From Massilia norwichensis (GTDB taxonomy: Bacteria > Pseudomonadota > Gammaproteobacteria > Burkholderiales > Burkholderiaceae_D), in the NCBI RefSeq assembly GCF_024753245.1, contig NZ_JANUGX010000009.1:115004-179003 (forward strand): a stretch of DNA of 64,000 nucleotides, given 5' to 3'. Position 1 is the first letter of the stretch. The number at the start of each line of letters is the position of its first letter. The translations under genes were made by a program, and so were the position numbers. Below the pieces are notes generated by a model. It saw only the letters and a list, made by a program, of their open reading frames with translations, was not told the origin of the DNA and did no database searches. Positions 9,760 to 18,797 of this stretch are shown here, piece by piece.

Positions 9760-9808
9760 GACGAGGAAAGTGATGTGAGGTACGAATTCCGTGATTGTAT
9801 CAGCCGTA

Positions 9809-10306
9809 TCAGCAGTCGGTAGCGTCCACGAAAGCCGCGACCATCGCTTCCAGCCCGGCCTTGTCCTCGTCCGAGAAACGGTTCAGAGAAGGGCTGTCGA
9901 TGTCGAACACGCCGACCAGCTTGCCGTTCTTGATGACCGGCAGCACGATCTCCGAGGCCGAGGCCGAATCGCAGGCGATATGGCCCGGGAAGGCATGCAC
10001 GTCCGGCACGACGATGGTCTGCTGCTGCACGGCGGTGGTGCCGCAGACGCCGCGGCCGAAGGGGATGCGGGCGCAGGCCGGCTTGCCCTGGAAGGGGCCG
10101 ACCAGCAGGTCTTCGCCTTTGCCTTTCTTGCTCGGCACGGTCAGGTAGAAGCCGGCCCAGTTCAGGTCGGCGAGGGTGTCGTAGACCAGGGCCGAGAATT
10201 GCGCGGCGTTGGCGGTCAGGTCGCGCTCGCCTTCGAGGACGCTGACGACCTGGCGTACCAACAGATCGTAGTCGGGGCGGGTGCTGCGTTCGGGATTGAT
10301 GTGCAT
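9809..10306 (-). CDS. msrC: Free methionine-(R)-sulfoxide reductase (GAF domain, fRMsr)
   Basis: This 165-residue single GAF-domain protein reduces free L-methionine-(R)-sulfoxide. The three conserved cysteines are at 78 ('KPACARI'), 88 ('GRGVCGT') and 112 ('HIACDS'), with the same 10- and 24-residue spacings as E. coli fRMsr. '[17 protein letters not shown]' is the family's C-terminal beta strand pair. The gene lies between a HAD phosphatase and tal in an operon that makes NADPH through zwf. NADPH feeds thioredoxin, the reductant of this enzyme, so the location is sensible (inference). Confidence 0.93.
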   Translation of the reverse strand: MHINPERSTRPDYDLLVRQVVSVLEGERDLTANAAQFSALVYDTLADLNWAGFYLTVPSKKGKGEDLLVGPFQGKPACARIPFGRGVCGTTAVQQQTIVVPDVHAFPGHIACDSASASEIVLPVIKNGKLVGVFDIDSPSLNRFSDEDKAGLEAMVAAFVDATDC

Positions 10307-10360
10307 GGCGATGACGGTAGGGACTGTCGAAAAGCGCTATTCTACCGCCGCCCGCCAAGT

Positions 10361-11062
10361 TCAGCCGACGGCCAGTGCCTTCAGGGCCGGCACGATCTCG
10401 TGCAGCGTCGCCACCTCGCAGGTCGGCAGCGCCTCCGATGCGTTCGGCATTCGTCCCGGATTGAACCAGCAGCTGTCGATGCCGAAACGGTTGGCGCCGA
10501 GGATGTCGGCATCCAGGCGGTCGCCGACGATCACCGTTTCGTGGTGCGCAAAGGCGCGCGCCATCTTCGTCGCGTAGTCGAAGAAGCGGCTGTCCGGCTT
10601 GGCGTGGCCGCAGGCCTCCGAAGTCGAGACGAAGGAGATATGGTCTTTCAGGCCCGAGCTGGCGATGCGCCGCGTCTGGATGTGCTCGACGCCGTTGGTG
10701 ATGATGCCGACTTCGCCGATCGCGGACAAGGCTTCGCAGACCTGTTTGGCGCCGTCGATCAGGACCACGGTCTCGGACAGCGATTCGAGGTAGAGGTGGC
10801 TGGCGGCGGCCGCGTCGAGCTCGAGGCCGTTCTGGGCGAAGGTGCGGCGGAAGCGCTCGACTTTCAGGAAGTCTTTCGAGACGGCACCCAGTTCGAATTC
10901 GCGCCACAGGGCGATGTTGATCGCCTGGTATTGCGGGAACAGGCTGTCGATGCCCTCGCGCATGCCCAGCGCTTCGAGCGTGCGCACGAAGGAGAGCTGT
11001 TCGGAAGCCTTGAAGTCGAGCAGGGTGTCGTCGAGGTCGAAGAGGAAGAGCGTGTGTTTCAT
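10361..11062 (-). CDS. yjjG: HAD hydrolase, YjjG-type pyrimidine 5'-nucleotidase
   Basis: This 233-residue protein has HAD motif I 'FDLDDTLLDF' with nucleophile Asp9 and Asp11, motif II 'GIITNGVEH', motif III Lys in 'HAKPDSRFFDY' and motif IV 'ETVIVGDRLDADI'. The 'GxExxQxxR' pattern (GVEHIQTRRI) is typical of the YjjG branch, which dephosphorylates noncanonical pyrimidine nucleotides. The gene starts 9 bases after hexR, so it belongs to the zwf operon. Substrate choice within the HAD family is uncertain, and a sugar-phosphate phosphatase role would also fit the neighbourhood. Confidence 0.85.
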   Translation of the reverse strand: MKHTLFLFDLDDTLLDFKASEQLSFVRTLEALGMREGIDSLFPQYQAINIALWREFELGAVSKDFLKVERFRRTFAQNGLELDAAAASHLYLESLSETVVLIDGAKQVCEALSAIGEVGIITNGVEHIQTRRIASSGLKDHISFVSTSEACGHAKPDSRFFDYATKMARAFAHHETVIVGDRLDADILGANRFGIDSCWFNPGRMPNASEALPTCEVATLHEIVPALKALAVG

Positions 11063-11071
11063 CTGCGCATC

Positions 11072-11926
11072 TTAGCCGATGAAGGAGTCGAACTGCATGT
11101 CGAACTCCTGCAGCGCCTTCTGGGCGTTCTGCATCTTCTTGCGGAACTCCGGCCCGCGCTGCAGCGCCAGGCCGACCGCCAGCACGTCGATCACGACCAG
11201 GTAGGCCAGGCGCGCGGAGATCGGCGTGTAGGGGTCGATCGCAAACACCAGGTCGATCGGGATCAGCAGGCTGGCCATGTCGGCCAGCGGCGTGCCGGAC
11301 GGCGCCAGCACGATCACCTCGGCGCCGCCGCGGCGCGCCAGCTTGGCCGAGCGCACCAGCGAAGGGTTGTTGCCGCGCTGCGAGATCGCCACCACCACAT
11401 CGCCTTCGCGCAGCAGGGCGGCCGCGATCGAATGGATCGCCGGGTCGGTGTAGGCGATGGTCGGCACGCCGGAGCGGAAGAACTTGTGCTGGGCGTCGGC
11501 GGCGACGAAGCCCGAGGTGCCCTGGCCGTAGAACTCGATCTTGTTGGCGCGCGACAGGATGTCCAGCGCCTGCTGGATCAGCTCGGGCTTGAGGTTGTTG
11601 CGCAGGTCGAGCAGGGTGTTGATCGAGCGGCTGCAGATCTTGTTGACGAGGTCGGCGGCGAGGTCGTCCTGGGCCGGCTGTTCGCTGGCGCCGGGCAGGG
11701 CCAGCGCCAGGCCTTGCGCCAGTTTCAGCTTGAACTCGTGCCAGCCGTCGTAGCCGAGGGTGCGGCAGAAGCGCACCACGGTCGGCTCCGAGACCTGGGC
11801 GGCGCGCGCCAGCGCGGTGATGTTCTGGCTGACGGTGGCGCTGGGCGAGGCCAGCACCGCGAGCGCGACCTTGCGCTCGGACTTCGACAGCGAATCGAGC
11901 TGGGTACGGATGGAATCGAGTAACAC
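11072..11926 (-). CDS. hexR: HexR, MurR/RpiR-family regulator of central carbon metabolism
   Basis: This 284-residue protein has an N-terminal RpiR helix-turn-helix (about residues 1-77, 'SQNITALARAAQVSEPTVVRFCRTLGYDGWHEFKLKLAQ') and a C-terminal SIS sugar-phosphate domain (about 125-260, 'EFYGQGTSGFVAADAQHKFFRSG', 'VAISQRGNNPSLVRSAKLA'). In Pseudomonas and Shewanella, HexR represses zwf, edd and related genes and is released by KDPG. Here it sits 13 bases downstream of zwf. Two palindromic boxes of HexR type lie upstream of zwf and another lies upstream of edd, which supports both identity and autoregulation. Confidence 0.93.
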   Translation of the reverse strand: MLLDSIRTQLDSLSKSERKVALAVLASPSATVSQNITALARAAQVSEPTVVRFCRTLGYDGWHEFKLKLAQGLALALPGASEQPAQDDLAADLVNKICSRSINTLLDLRNNLKPELIQQALDILSRANKIEFYGQGTSGFVAADAQHKFFRSGVPTIAYTDPAIHSIAAALLREGDVVVAISQRGNNPSLVRSAKLARRGGAEVIVLAPSGTPLADMASLLIPIDLVFAIDPYTPISARLAYLVVIDVLAVGLALQRGPEFRKKMQNAQKALQEFDMQFDSFIG

Positions 11927-11939
11927 GGCTGTCGTTTCC

Positions 11940-13409
11940 TCAGTCTTCCGGCAGCGCTTCTTCGCGCCACTGCAGGCCGTCGCGGCCGATCAGCGCGCTG
12001 GACGCGGCCGGGCCCCAGGTGCCCGAGGAGTAGGGCACCGGCGAGGTGTCGTCCTGTTCCCAGTAATCGAGAATCGGCTCGACCCATTCCCAGGCGGCTT
12101 CCAGCTCGTCGCCGCGCATGAACAGGGTCAGCTGGCCACGCAGCACGTCCATCAGCAGGCGCTCGTAGGCTTCCATGCGCGGCGCCTTGAACTGCTCGCG
12201 GAAGTCGAGTTCGAGCTCGGCCTGCTTCAGGCGCATGCCGTCGCCCGGCGTCTTCGACATCAGGTTCAGCGACAGGCCCTCGTCCGGCTGCAGGCGGATC
12301 ACCAGGCTGTTGGGCTGGAAGCTCGACGTCGGCTGGTTGAAGATCGAATGCGGGATCGGCTTGAAGCGCACGACAATTTCCGCAAGGCGATCCGCCATGC
12401 GCTTGCCGGTGCGCAGATAGAAGGGCACGCCGGCCCAGCGCCAGGTATCGATCTCGGCCTTCATCGCCACGAAGGTCTCGGTCTTGGACTGCTTGGGCGC
12501 GCCCGGCTCGTCGCGGTAACCCGGCACCGGCTGGCCATCGACGTAGCCGGAACGGTACTGGCCGCGCACGATGTTCTGCGCCAGCGTGGTCGGGGTGAAG
12601 CGCTTCAGCGAGCGCAGCACCTGCAGCTTGGAATCGCGCACGGCATCCGGCGCGATCGAGGTCGGCGGTTCCATCGCGACGATACACAGCAGCTGCAGCA
12701 AGTGGTTCTGCAGCATGTCGCGCAGGGCGCCGGAATTGTCGTAGTAGCCCAGGCGGTTGCCGACGCCGATCTTCTCGGCGATGGTGATCTGCACATCCGA
12801 AATCCACTCGCGGCGCCACAGCGGCTCGAACAGGATGTTACCGAAGCGCAGGGCCAGCAGGTTCTGCACGGTTTCCTTGCCGAGGTAGTGGTCGATCCGG
12901 TAGATCTGCGATTCGGCGAAGACCTTGCCGACGTCGGCATTGATCTGCTTGGCCGATTCGAGATCGCGGCCCAGCGGCTTTTCCAGCACCACGCGCGAGT
13001 TGGCGGTCGCCAGGCCGCTGGCGGCCAGGTTGTCGCAGATGCGGGCGAACAGCGAGGGTGGCGTTGCCAGGTAATAGACGCGGGTCAGCTGCTCATCCTT
13101 GCGCAGCGCCTCCACCAGGCCGGCGTAGCTTTGCAGGTTGACGGCATCGACGGCGACCCAGGTGATGCGCTGCAGGAATTTCTGCCACGCCTGTTCGTCG
13201 ACGCTTTCCTTGATGTGCGGCTTCGAATTCGTTTCGACCATCTGCAGGAAATCTTCCTGCGACATGTCTTCCCGGCCCACGCAGATGATGCGGGCGCTGA
13301 CGGGGAGGTCGTTGGCAACGTCGCGCGCGTACATCGCGGGCAAGAGTTTGCGCATCGCGAGGTCGCCGGAGCCGCCGAAGAAAACGAGGTCGAAATCGGA
13401 AAGAGCCAT
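11940..13409 (-). CDS. zwf: Glucose-6-phosphate 1-dehydrogenase
   Basis: This 489-residue enzyme oxidises glucose-6-phosphate to 6-phosphogluconolactone with NADP+ (or NAD+). It has the N-terminal coenzyme loop 'GGSGDLAMRK' (12-21), the substrate motif 'EKPLGRD' (143-149) and the catalytic signature 'RIDHYLGKE' (171-179, active-site His174). Length is typical of bacterial Zwf. It heads the minus-strand operon zwf-hexR-yjjG-msrC-tal. A plausible sigma70 promoter and two HexR-type operators lie 40-85 bases upstream. No separate 6-phosphogluconolactonase (pgl) gene follows it, unlike in pseudomonads. Confidence 0.97.
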   Translation of the reverse strand: MALSDFDLVFFGGSGDLAMRKLLPAMYARDVANDLPVSARIICVGREDMSQEDFLQMVETNSKPHIKESVDEQAWQKFLQRITWVAVDAVNLQSYAGLVEALRKDEQLTRVYYLATPPSLFARICDNLAASGLATANSRVVLEKPLGRDLESAKQINADVGKVFAESQIYRIDHYLGKETVQNLLALRFGNILFEPLWRREWISDVQITIAEKIGVGNRLGYYDNSGALRDMLQNHLLQLLCIVAMEPPTSIAPDAVRDSKLQVLRSLKRFTPTTLAQNIVRGQYRSGYVDGQPVPGYRDEPGAPKQSKTETFVAMKAEIDTWRWAGVPFYLRTGKRMADRLAEIVVRFKPIPHSIFNQPTSSFQPNSLVIRLQPDEGLSLNLMSKTPGDGMRLKQAELELDFREQFKAPRMEAYERLLMDVLRGQLTLFMRGDELEAAWEWVEPILDYWEQDDTSPVPYSSGTWGPAASSALIGRDGLQWREEALPED

Positions 13410-13446
13410 GGGTGTCTGAGCGTGAAAAGAGGAGGGACAGGATGAA

Positions 13447-13493
13447 TGTAAATTTACTACACAATTATTGATTGCGCAAGTAAATTTACTACG
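13447..13493 (-). promoter_or_regulatory. zwf promoter with two HexR-type operators
   Basis: Two copies of GTAAATTTACTAC (13448-13460 and 13480-13492) each contain the palindrome GTAAATTTAC. The centres are 32 bp apart, close to three helical turns. The proximal copy, TGTAAATTTACTACA, matches the HexR consensus TGTARTWNWAYTACA at 14 of 15 positions. On the minus strand a -35 TTGCGC (13479-13474) and -10 TAAATT (13456-13451) are separated by 17 bases. One site therefore covers the -10 and the other abuts the -35. Sequence and spacing are seen; HexR binding is inferred. Confidence 0.75.
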
Positions 13494-13578
13494 TCAGAAG
13501 GCATGCTGAAGGTATATGGTGCCATATCCATGGGGTGCTGGGCGTAACATACACGCATCGCGCAACAGGGAACTCGCC

Positions 13579-14049
13579 ATGCCCTTCATTCGATATTTTC
13601 CCGTGCTCGCCGTCGTGCTCTGTTTGAGCGCTGCAGCCGAACCGCTGCAAGCTGCCGCTGCGTGGATGGCGGAGGCGCAACCGTTTGCGGCTGCAGCGGT
13701 CGAGCGGCATTTTGGTTTGAAGGTGAAGAAACAATGCGCCGCCGGCCAGAGTGGCGTCGAGTGCGTGGCCGCCGGCGACAGGATCGACTTGCACTGGCGT
13801 GCCGCTGCGGACGATGGGCAGGTGCTCGAAGGCTACCTGCGCCTCCCGCTGGACGGGTGCATGGTTCGCGGCAAGGCAGAGGAAGTGCTGGGCACGCGCC
13901 TGCGCTTGGACGCCGACAGCGTTGCGGACAGGTCGCCAACGGTGACCTTATCCGCCCGCTACTGGACGCCCGGGCGCATCTGGCGCGTCAGTATGGCCTT
14001 CGACCGCGATTGTGCAAGGCTGCTGACAATCACGACGCCGGCATTCTGA
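13579..14049 (+). CDS. Exported hypothetical protein
   Basis: This 156-residue protein has a Sec signal peptide ('YFPVLAVVLCLSAAAEPLQAAAAW'). The mature domain of about 130 residues contains five Cys residues (near 55, 62, 96 and 143 among others), so disulfides are likely. ATG at 13579 was preferred over the upstream in-frame ATG at 13516 because it places the signal peptide at the N-terminus and follows a CAGGGA purine stretch. The frame between the two ATGs has no protein-like character. I do not recognise the family. It is transcribed away from zwf from the same intergenic region and ends 3 bases from the convergent lactonase gene. Confidence 0.75.
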   Translation: MPFIRYFPVLAVVLCLSAAAEPLQAAAAWMAEAQPFAAAAVERHFGLKVKKQCAAGQSGVECVAAGDRIDLHWRAAADDGQVLEGYLRLPLDGCMVRGKAEEVLGTRLRLDADSVADRSPTVTLSARYWTPGRIWRVSMAFDRDCARLLTITTPAF

Positions 14050-14052
14050 AGC

Positions 14053-14949
14053 TCAGCCCCGATACTCCGGCATCTCCACCCCAGCCACATCCACCCGGAA
14101 CGCCAGCACCTTGCCACTATGCGGCATCGCCGCCAGCTCTTCCGCCGGCCGGCCACCGCAGGCACTGGTCACATACAAGGTGCGCAGATCCGGCCCGCCG
14201 AAGCACACCGCAGTCGGACACTTCACCGGCAAATCGATTTGCTGCAGCAGCTCGCCGGTCGGCGACAGCTTCAGGATCCGCCCGCCCTCATACATCGCGA
14301 TCCAGTAATTGCCTTCGCTGTCGATCGCCGCGCCGTCCGGGCGGCCGCCGTAGGTGCCGGTGGTCTTGTCGGCTTCGAAGGTGACCAGGTTGCGGCCGTT
14401 CGACGGCGTTCCAGTGGCCAAGTCGTAGTCGTAGGCGTCGATGCGGTGGCTGGTGGTGTCGGCGTGGAACATGGTCTTGCTGTCCAGGGTCCAGGCCAGG
14501 CCGTTCGAGTTGGTCATGCCGCCGGCCCAGGCCTGGCGCAGCTTGCCGGCTTCCAGCACGTGCATCTCGGCATTCGGCTGGTCGCGCGGCTCGTACAGGG
14601 TGCCGACCCAGAAGCGGCCCGCCGGGTCGACGCGGCCGTCGTTGAAGCGCTGGCGCTTGGTGTCGTAGGGCGCCGGGGCGATGTCTTCCGTTTCGCCGGT
14701 GATGGTGTTCAGGTAGACGAAGCCATTGCGGGTGGCGACCACCAGGTTGTTGTCCACGTCCACCGCCAGCGCCGACGGCTCGCTGTCCATCTTCCACGAC
14801 GAATACTTGCCGCTGGCCGGGTGCAGGCGGTGCACCATCATCTCGGGGATGTCGACCCAGTACAGCGCCGATTCGACCGCGTGCCAGACCGGGCATTCGC
14901 CGGTCTTCATCGGTTCGTCGTGTACTACCACGAATTGTTCGGTTTTCAT
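14053..14949 (-). CDS. SMP-30/gluconolactonase/LRE family sugar lactonase
   Basis: This 298-residue six-bladed beta-propeller has the divalent-metal ligands of the SMP-30 family: Glu18 ('TGECPVW'), an Asn in 'RFNDGRVD' (near 104), an Asn in 'SNGLAW' and an Asp in 'GRPDGAAID' (near 202). Such enzymes hydrolyse glucono-, xylono- or arabinolactones. It lies 13 bases downstream of pgi on the same strand, forming a pgi-lactonase unit inside the Entner-Doudoroff region. No pgl-type 6-phosphogluconolactonase is seen in the window, so this enzyme could serve that step or act on free sugar acid lactones. The substrate is not known. Confidence 0.9.
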   Translation of the reverse strand: MKTEQFVVVHDEPMKTGECPVWHAVESALYWVDIPEMMVHRLHPASGKYSSWKMDSEPSALAVDVDNNLVVATRNGFVYLNTITGETEDIAPAPYDTKRQRFNDGRVDPAGRFWVGTLYEPRDQPNAEMHVLEAGKLRQAWAGGMTNSNGLAWTLDSKTMFHADTTSHRIDAYDYDLATGTPSNGRNLVTFEADKTTGTYGGRPDGAAIDSEGNYWIAMYEGGRILKLSPTGELLQQIDLPVKCPTAVCFGGPDLRTLYVTSACGGRPAEELAAMPHSGKVLAFRVDVAGVEMPEYRG

Positions 14950-14962
14950 CTGTCGTCCCCCT

Positions 14963-16603
14963 TTACACCGCGGCCTTGGCGCGCGCGATCAGGCCATTGG
15001 TCGAGCTGTCGTGCTGGGCGGGCTGGGCTTCGCCGTTGAGCTCCGCCTCGATCTTCTTGGCCAGCACCTTGCCCAGCTCGACGCCCCACTGGTCGTAGCT
15101 GTTGACGTCCCACAGCGCGCCCTGCACGAAGACCTTGTGCTCATACAGCGCGATCAGGGCGCCCAGCGTGGCCGGGGTCAGGTATTCCATCAGAATCGTG
15201 TTGCTCGGACGGTTGCCCGGGAAGGTCTTGTGCGGCACCAGGCGCTCGATCTCGTCCGCCGGCTGGTCGGCCAGGTCCTGGCGCACTTCAATCTCGGTCT
15301 TCCCTTTCATGAAGGCTTCCGATTGCGCGAAGCAGTTGGCCAGCAGGGCGGCGTGGTGGTTGTGGAATTCGTGGGCCGGGCGCAGGGCGGCGATGAAGTC
15401 GATCGGCGTGACGTCGGTGCCCTGGTGCAGCAGCTGGAAGTAGGCGTGCTGGCCGTTGGTGCCGACGTCGCCCCAGATCACCGGGCCGGTTTCGTAGTCG
15501 CTGATGGTGTCGCCGGCGCGCGTGACGCGCTTGCCGTTGCTTTCCATGTCGAGTTGCTGCAGGTAGGCCGGGAAGCGGTTCAGGTCCTGGTGGTAGGGCG
15601 CGATCGAGACCGAGCCGCAATCCAGGAATTCGCGGTTCCAGAAGCCGACCAGGCCCAGGATCATCGGCAGGTTCTGCTCGATCGGGCTGGTCCTGAAGTG
15701 CTCGTCCATCGCGTGCGCGCCGGCCAGCAGGTCGCTGAAGTAGCCGAAGCCCACGCTCAGCGCGACCGGCAGGCCGATCGCCGACCACACCGAGTAACGG
15801 CCGCCGACCCAGTCCCAGAACGGGAACATGTTGGCCGGGTCGATGCCGAAGGTCTTGATCGCTTCGACGTTGGTCGAGACCGCGACGAAGTGCTTCGCCA
15901 GCGCCTCTTCCGGCGCGTGCTGCAGGAACCAGGCGCGCGCGGTGTTCGCGTTCATCATGGTCTCGGCCGTGGTGAAGGTCTTCGAGGCGATGATGAAGAG
16001 GGTGGTTTCCGGGTTCACGCGGCTCAGCGCGGCGTCCATGTCGTGGCCGTCGACGTTCGAGACGAAGTGCATGGTCAGGCGCGGATGGGCGAACTGGCGC
16101 AGCGCCAGGCAAACCATCTTCGGGCCGAGGTCGGAGCCGCCGATACCGATGTTGACGACGTCGGTGATTTCCTTGCCGGTGTGGCCTTTCCAGGCGCCGC
16201 TGCGCACGCTGTCGCTGAAGGTCTTGATGCGGTCGAGCACGGCGTGCACGTCGCCGGTGACGTCCTGGCCGTCCAGCGTGAACGGCTTGTTACGCGGCGC
16301 GCGCAGGGCGGTGTGCAGCACGGCGCGGTTTTCGGTCAGGTTGATCTTCTCGCCGGCGAACATGGCGTCGCGCAGGCGCTCGACGCCGCGCTCGCGCGCC
16401 AGCTGGGCCAGCAGTTCAAGCGTGCGCCCGTCCAGACGGTTTTTTGAATAGTCTAGGAACAGCCCGGCGGCTTCAACGGACAGCCGCTCGAAACGTTGCG
16501 GATCCTGTGCGAAGAGCTCGCGCATCTGCCATTCCCTGGCCTGGTTGGCATGGTTGCGGAGCGACTGGTAGCTGGTGGTGCTGGTGAGAAGAGGTTGGCG
16601 CAT
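14963..16603 (-). CDS. pgi: Glucose-6-phosphate isomerase
   Basis: This 546-residue enzyme interconverts glucose-6-phosphate and fructose-6-phosphate. Signatures are '[20 protein letters not shown]' in the N-terminal half, '[16 protein letters not shown]', and the PGI pattern '[21 protein letters not shown]' with catalytic His and Glu nearby. The C-terminal '[17 protein letters not shown]' is the other signature. ATG at 16603 ('[12 protein letters not shown]') was chosen because family members begin there; an in-frame ATG at 16642 would add 13 Ser/Pro-rich residues. Neither start has a strong RBS. It is divergent from edd, and the interval holds HexR-like boxes. Confidence 0.95.
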   Translation of the reverse strand: MRQPLLTSTTSYQSLRNHANQAREWQMRELFAQDPQRFERLSVEAAGLFLDYSKNRLDGRTLELLAQLARERGVERLRDAMFAGEKINLTENRAVLHTALRAPRNKPFTLDGQDVTGDVHAVLDRIKTFSDSVRSGAWKGHTGKEITDVVNIGIGGSDLGPKMVCLALRQFAHPRLTMHFVSNVDGHDMDAALSRVNPETTLFIIASKTFTTAETMMNANTARAWFLQHAPEEALAKHFVAVSTNVEAIKTFGIDPANMFPFWDWVGGRYSVWSAIGLPVALSVGFGYFSDLLAGAHAMDEHFRTSPIEQNLPMILGLVGFWNREFLDCGSVSIAPYHQDLNRFPAYLQQLDMESNGKRVTRAGDTISDYETGPVIWGDVGTNGQHAYFQLLHQGTDVTPIDFIAALRPAHEFHNHHAALLANCFAQSEAFMKGKTEIEVRQDLADQPADEIERLVPHKTFPGNRPSNTILMEYLTPATLGALIALYEHKVFVQGALWDVNSYDQWGVELGKVLAKKIEAELNGEAQPAQHDSSTNGLIARAKAAV

Positions 16604-16676
16604 GGGTAGTGGTGACGAAGGCGATGGACGGTATGATGTCATTTTATGCAGATTATCGAATCATACAGGAAGCGCG

Positions 16677-16691
16677 CGTAAAATCACTACA
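16677..16691. promoter_or_regulatory. Weak HexR-like box between pgi and edd
   Basis: CGTAAAATCACTACA matches the HexR consensus TGTARTWNWAYTACA at 12 of 15 positions. It lies 74 bases upstream of the chosen pgi start and 175 upstream of edd, so it could serve pgi. The match alone is not strong. Confidence 0.3.
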
Positions 16692-16709
16692 AATGGTGCG
16701 CGTAATGGC

Positions 16710-16728
16710 GTGGGCACGGGGTGCCCAC
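16710..16728. repeat. Short hairpin of the GTGGGCAC-GTGCCCAC dispersed type
   Basis: Perfect 8-bp arms GTGGGCAC and GTGCCCAC flank a GGG loop, followed by CCTAC. Sequences of the form GTGGGCACGGGGTGCCCACCC occur as dispersed intergenic repeats in many proteobacteria, which is the likely explanation. It lies between the divergent pgi and edd genes. Confidence 0.4.
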
Positions 16729-16825
16729 CCTACTTTATGGCGGACATTCTATGCCCGCTGTCGCTACCCGAATTCCCGAATGCTGCAAATGAAAACGAGG
16801 CGCTGGCAAGCGCTCCTTCTCAACT

Positions 16826-16840
16826 TGTAGTAAAATTTCA
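16826..16840 (+). promoter_or_regulatory. HexR-type operator upstream of edd
   Basis: TGTAGTAAAATTTCA agrees with the HexR consensus TGTARTWNWAYTACA at 14 of 15 positions and ends 25 bases before the edd start. The surrounding 50 bases are AT-rich compared with the genes. The site would let HexR control edd-eda together with the zwf operon. Binding is inferred. Confidence 0.65.
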
Positions 16841-16865
16841 GAAATTTAATTCATAAGGAACGATC

Positions 16866-18785
16866 ATGGTGCATCCCGTAGTAGAGAAGGTGACCCAACG
16901 CATCATCCAGCGTAGCCGCGCCTCGCGCCAGGCCTACCTGGCGCATCTGGACGCCGCGCGCGTGCAGGGCGTGCAGCGCGGATCGCTGTCGTGCACGAAC
17001 CTGGCGCACGCGTTCGCGGCGTTCCCGGCCAACGACAAGCTCAAGCTGCGCGAACAGAAGCAGCCGTCGGTGGCCATCGTCTCGTCGTACAACGACATGC
17101 TGTCGGCGCACCAGCCGTTCGAATACTTCCCGAAGGTGATCAAGGATGCCGTGCGCGAGATCGGCGCCGTGGCCCAGTTCGCGGGCGGCGTGCCGGCCAT
17201 GTGCGACGGCGTCACCCAGGGTCAGCCGGGCATGGAACTGTCGCTGTTCTCGCGCGACACCATCGCCATGGCGACCGCGGTCGCGATGTCGCACAACACC
17301 TTCGACTCCGCGCTCTACCTGGGCATCTGCGACAAGATCGTGCCGGGCCTGCTGATCGGCGCGCTGCACTTCGGCCACATCCCGGGCATCTTCGTGCCGG
17401 GCGGCCCGATGACCTCCGGTCTGTCGAACAAGGAAAAAGCGGCGATCCGCCAGCGCTACGCGAAAGGCCAGGCCACCCGCGAAGAGCTGCTCGAAGGCGA
17501 AGCCGCGTCCTACCACGGCGCCGGCACCTGCACCTTCTACGGTACCGCCAACAGCAACCAGATGCTGATGGAGATCATGGGCCTGCACATGCCGGGCGCC
17601 GCCTTCATCACCCCGGGCACTCCGCTGCGCGACGCATTGACCAAAGCTGCGGCCCAGCAAGCCGTCAAGATCTCCCAGCAGGGCGGCAATTACATGCCGA
17701 TCGGCCAGATCGTCGACGAGAAGAGCATCGTCAACGCCATCGCCGCGCTGCACGCGACCGGCGGCTCGACCAACCACACGCTGCACCTGATCGCCATCGC
17801 GCGCGCGGCCGGCATCGTGATCGACTGGAACGACTTCGACGAGCTGTCGAAAGTCGTGCCTTCGCTGACCCGCATCTACCCGAACGGCGAAGCCGACGTG
17901 AACTACTTCCAGGCCGCCGGCGGCCCGGGCTTCGTGATCCGCGAACTGCTGGATGCCGGCCTGGCCCACGAGGACGTCAACACCATCCTCGGCCACGGCC
18001 TGCGCGCCCACTGCAAGGAACCTTTCCTGGACGGCGACAAGGTCGTCTGGAAGGACGTGCCCGAGCAGAGCGGCGACGAAACCGTGCTGCGCAAGTACAC
18101 CAATCCGTTCAGCGACAACGGCGGCATGGTGCTTGTGCAGGGCAACCTGGGCCGCGCCGTGATGAAGATCTCGGCCGTCAAGAAGGAGCACCACATCGTC
18201 GAGGCCCCGGCCAAGACCTTCGATTCGCAGGACGAGTTCATGCATGCCTACAAAGCTGGCCAGCTGAACACCGACTTCGTCGCCGTGATCCGCTTCCAGG
18301 GCCCGCGTGCGAACGGCATGCCGGAACTGCACGCGCTGACCCCGGCGCTGTCGAACCTGCAGGACGCCGGCTACCACGTGGCGATGGTCACCGATGGCCG
18401 CATGTCGGGCGCGTCCGGCAAGGTGCCGGCGGCGATCCACGTGTCGCCGGAGATCCTGGCCGGCGGTCCGCTTGGCCTGGTGCGCGACGGCGATATCATC
18501 CGCGTCGATGCCACCGCCGGTACGCTGGAAGCGCTGGTGCCGGCCGATGTCTGGGCATCGCGCAAGATGGCTACCGCCGACCTCAGCAAGAGCCACATCG
18601 GCATGGGCCGCGAGCTGTTCTCGATGTTCCGCGCCAATGTGAGCGAAGCCGAGCATGGCGCCGCCACCTTCCCGCTGCCATCGCCGATCGACACCACCGT
18701 CCCGCTGCACGAAGGCACGGACAGCGGCGAGATCATGCCGGGCTCCGACGAAGACTTCCTGTTCCGTAAATCCACCGCCAAGTAA
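16866..18785 (+). CDS. edd: Phosphogluconate dehydratase (Entner-Doudoroff)
   Basis: This 639-residue IlvD/Edd-family iron-sulfur enzyme converts 6-phosphogluconate to KDPG. Cluster cysteines are seen in '[16 protein letters not shown]' and '[16 protein letters not shown]' with a further one in '[10 protein letters not shown]'. The family C-terminus '[22 protein letters not shown]' is intact. The N-terminal '[16 protein letters not shown]' distinguishes Edd from IlvD. The start has AAGGAA six bases upstream. It is followed by eda after 12 bases, giving the classical edd-eda operon, with a HexR-type box just upstream. Confidence 0.97.
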   Translation: MVHPVVEKVTQRIIQRSRASRQAYLAHLDAARVQGVQRGSLSCTNLAHAFAAFPANDKLKLREQKQPSVAIVSSYNDMLSAHQPFEYFPKVIKDAVREIGAVAQFAGGVPAMCDGVTQGQPGMELSLFSRDTIAMATAVAMSHNTFDSALYLGICDKIVPGLLIGALHFGHIPGIFVPGGPMTSGLSNKEKAAIRQRYAKGQATREELLEGEAASYHGAGTCTFYGTANSNQMLMEIMGLHMPGAAFITPGTPLRDALTKAAAQQAVKISQQGGNYMPIGQIVDEKSIVNAIAALHATGGSTNHTLHLIAIARAAGIVIDWNDFDELSKVVPSLTRIYPNGEADVNYFQAAGGPGFVIRELLDAGLAHEDVNTILGHGLRAHCKEPFLDGDKVVWKDVPEQSGDETVLRKYTNPFSDNGGMVLVQGNLGRAVMKISAVKKEHHIVEAPAKTFDSQDEFMHAYKAGQLNTDFVAVIRFQGPRANGMPELHALTPALSNLQDAGYHVAMVTDGRMSGASGKVPAAIHVSPEILAGGPLGLVRDGDIIRVDATAGTLEALVPADVWASRKMATADLSKSHIGMGRELFSMFRANVSEAEHGAATFPLPSPIDTTVPLHEGTDSGEIMPGSDEDFLFRKSTAK

Positions 18786-18797
18786 GTGAGTGCAACG

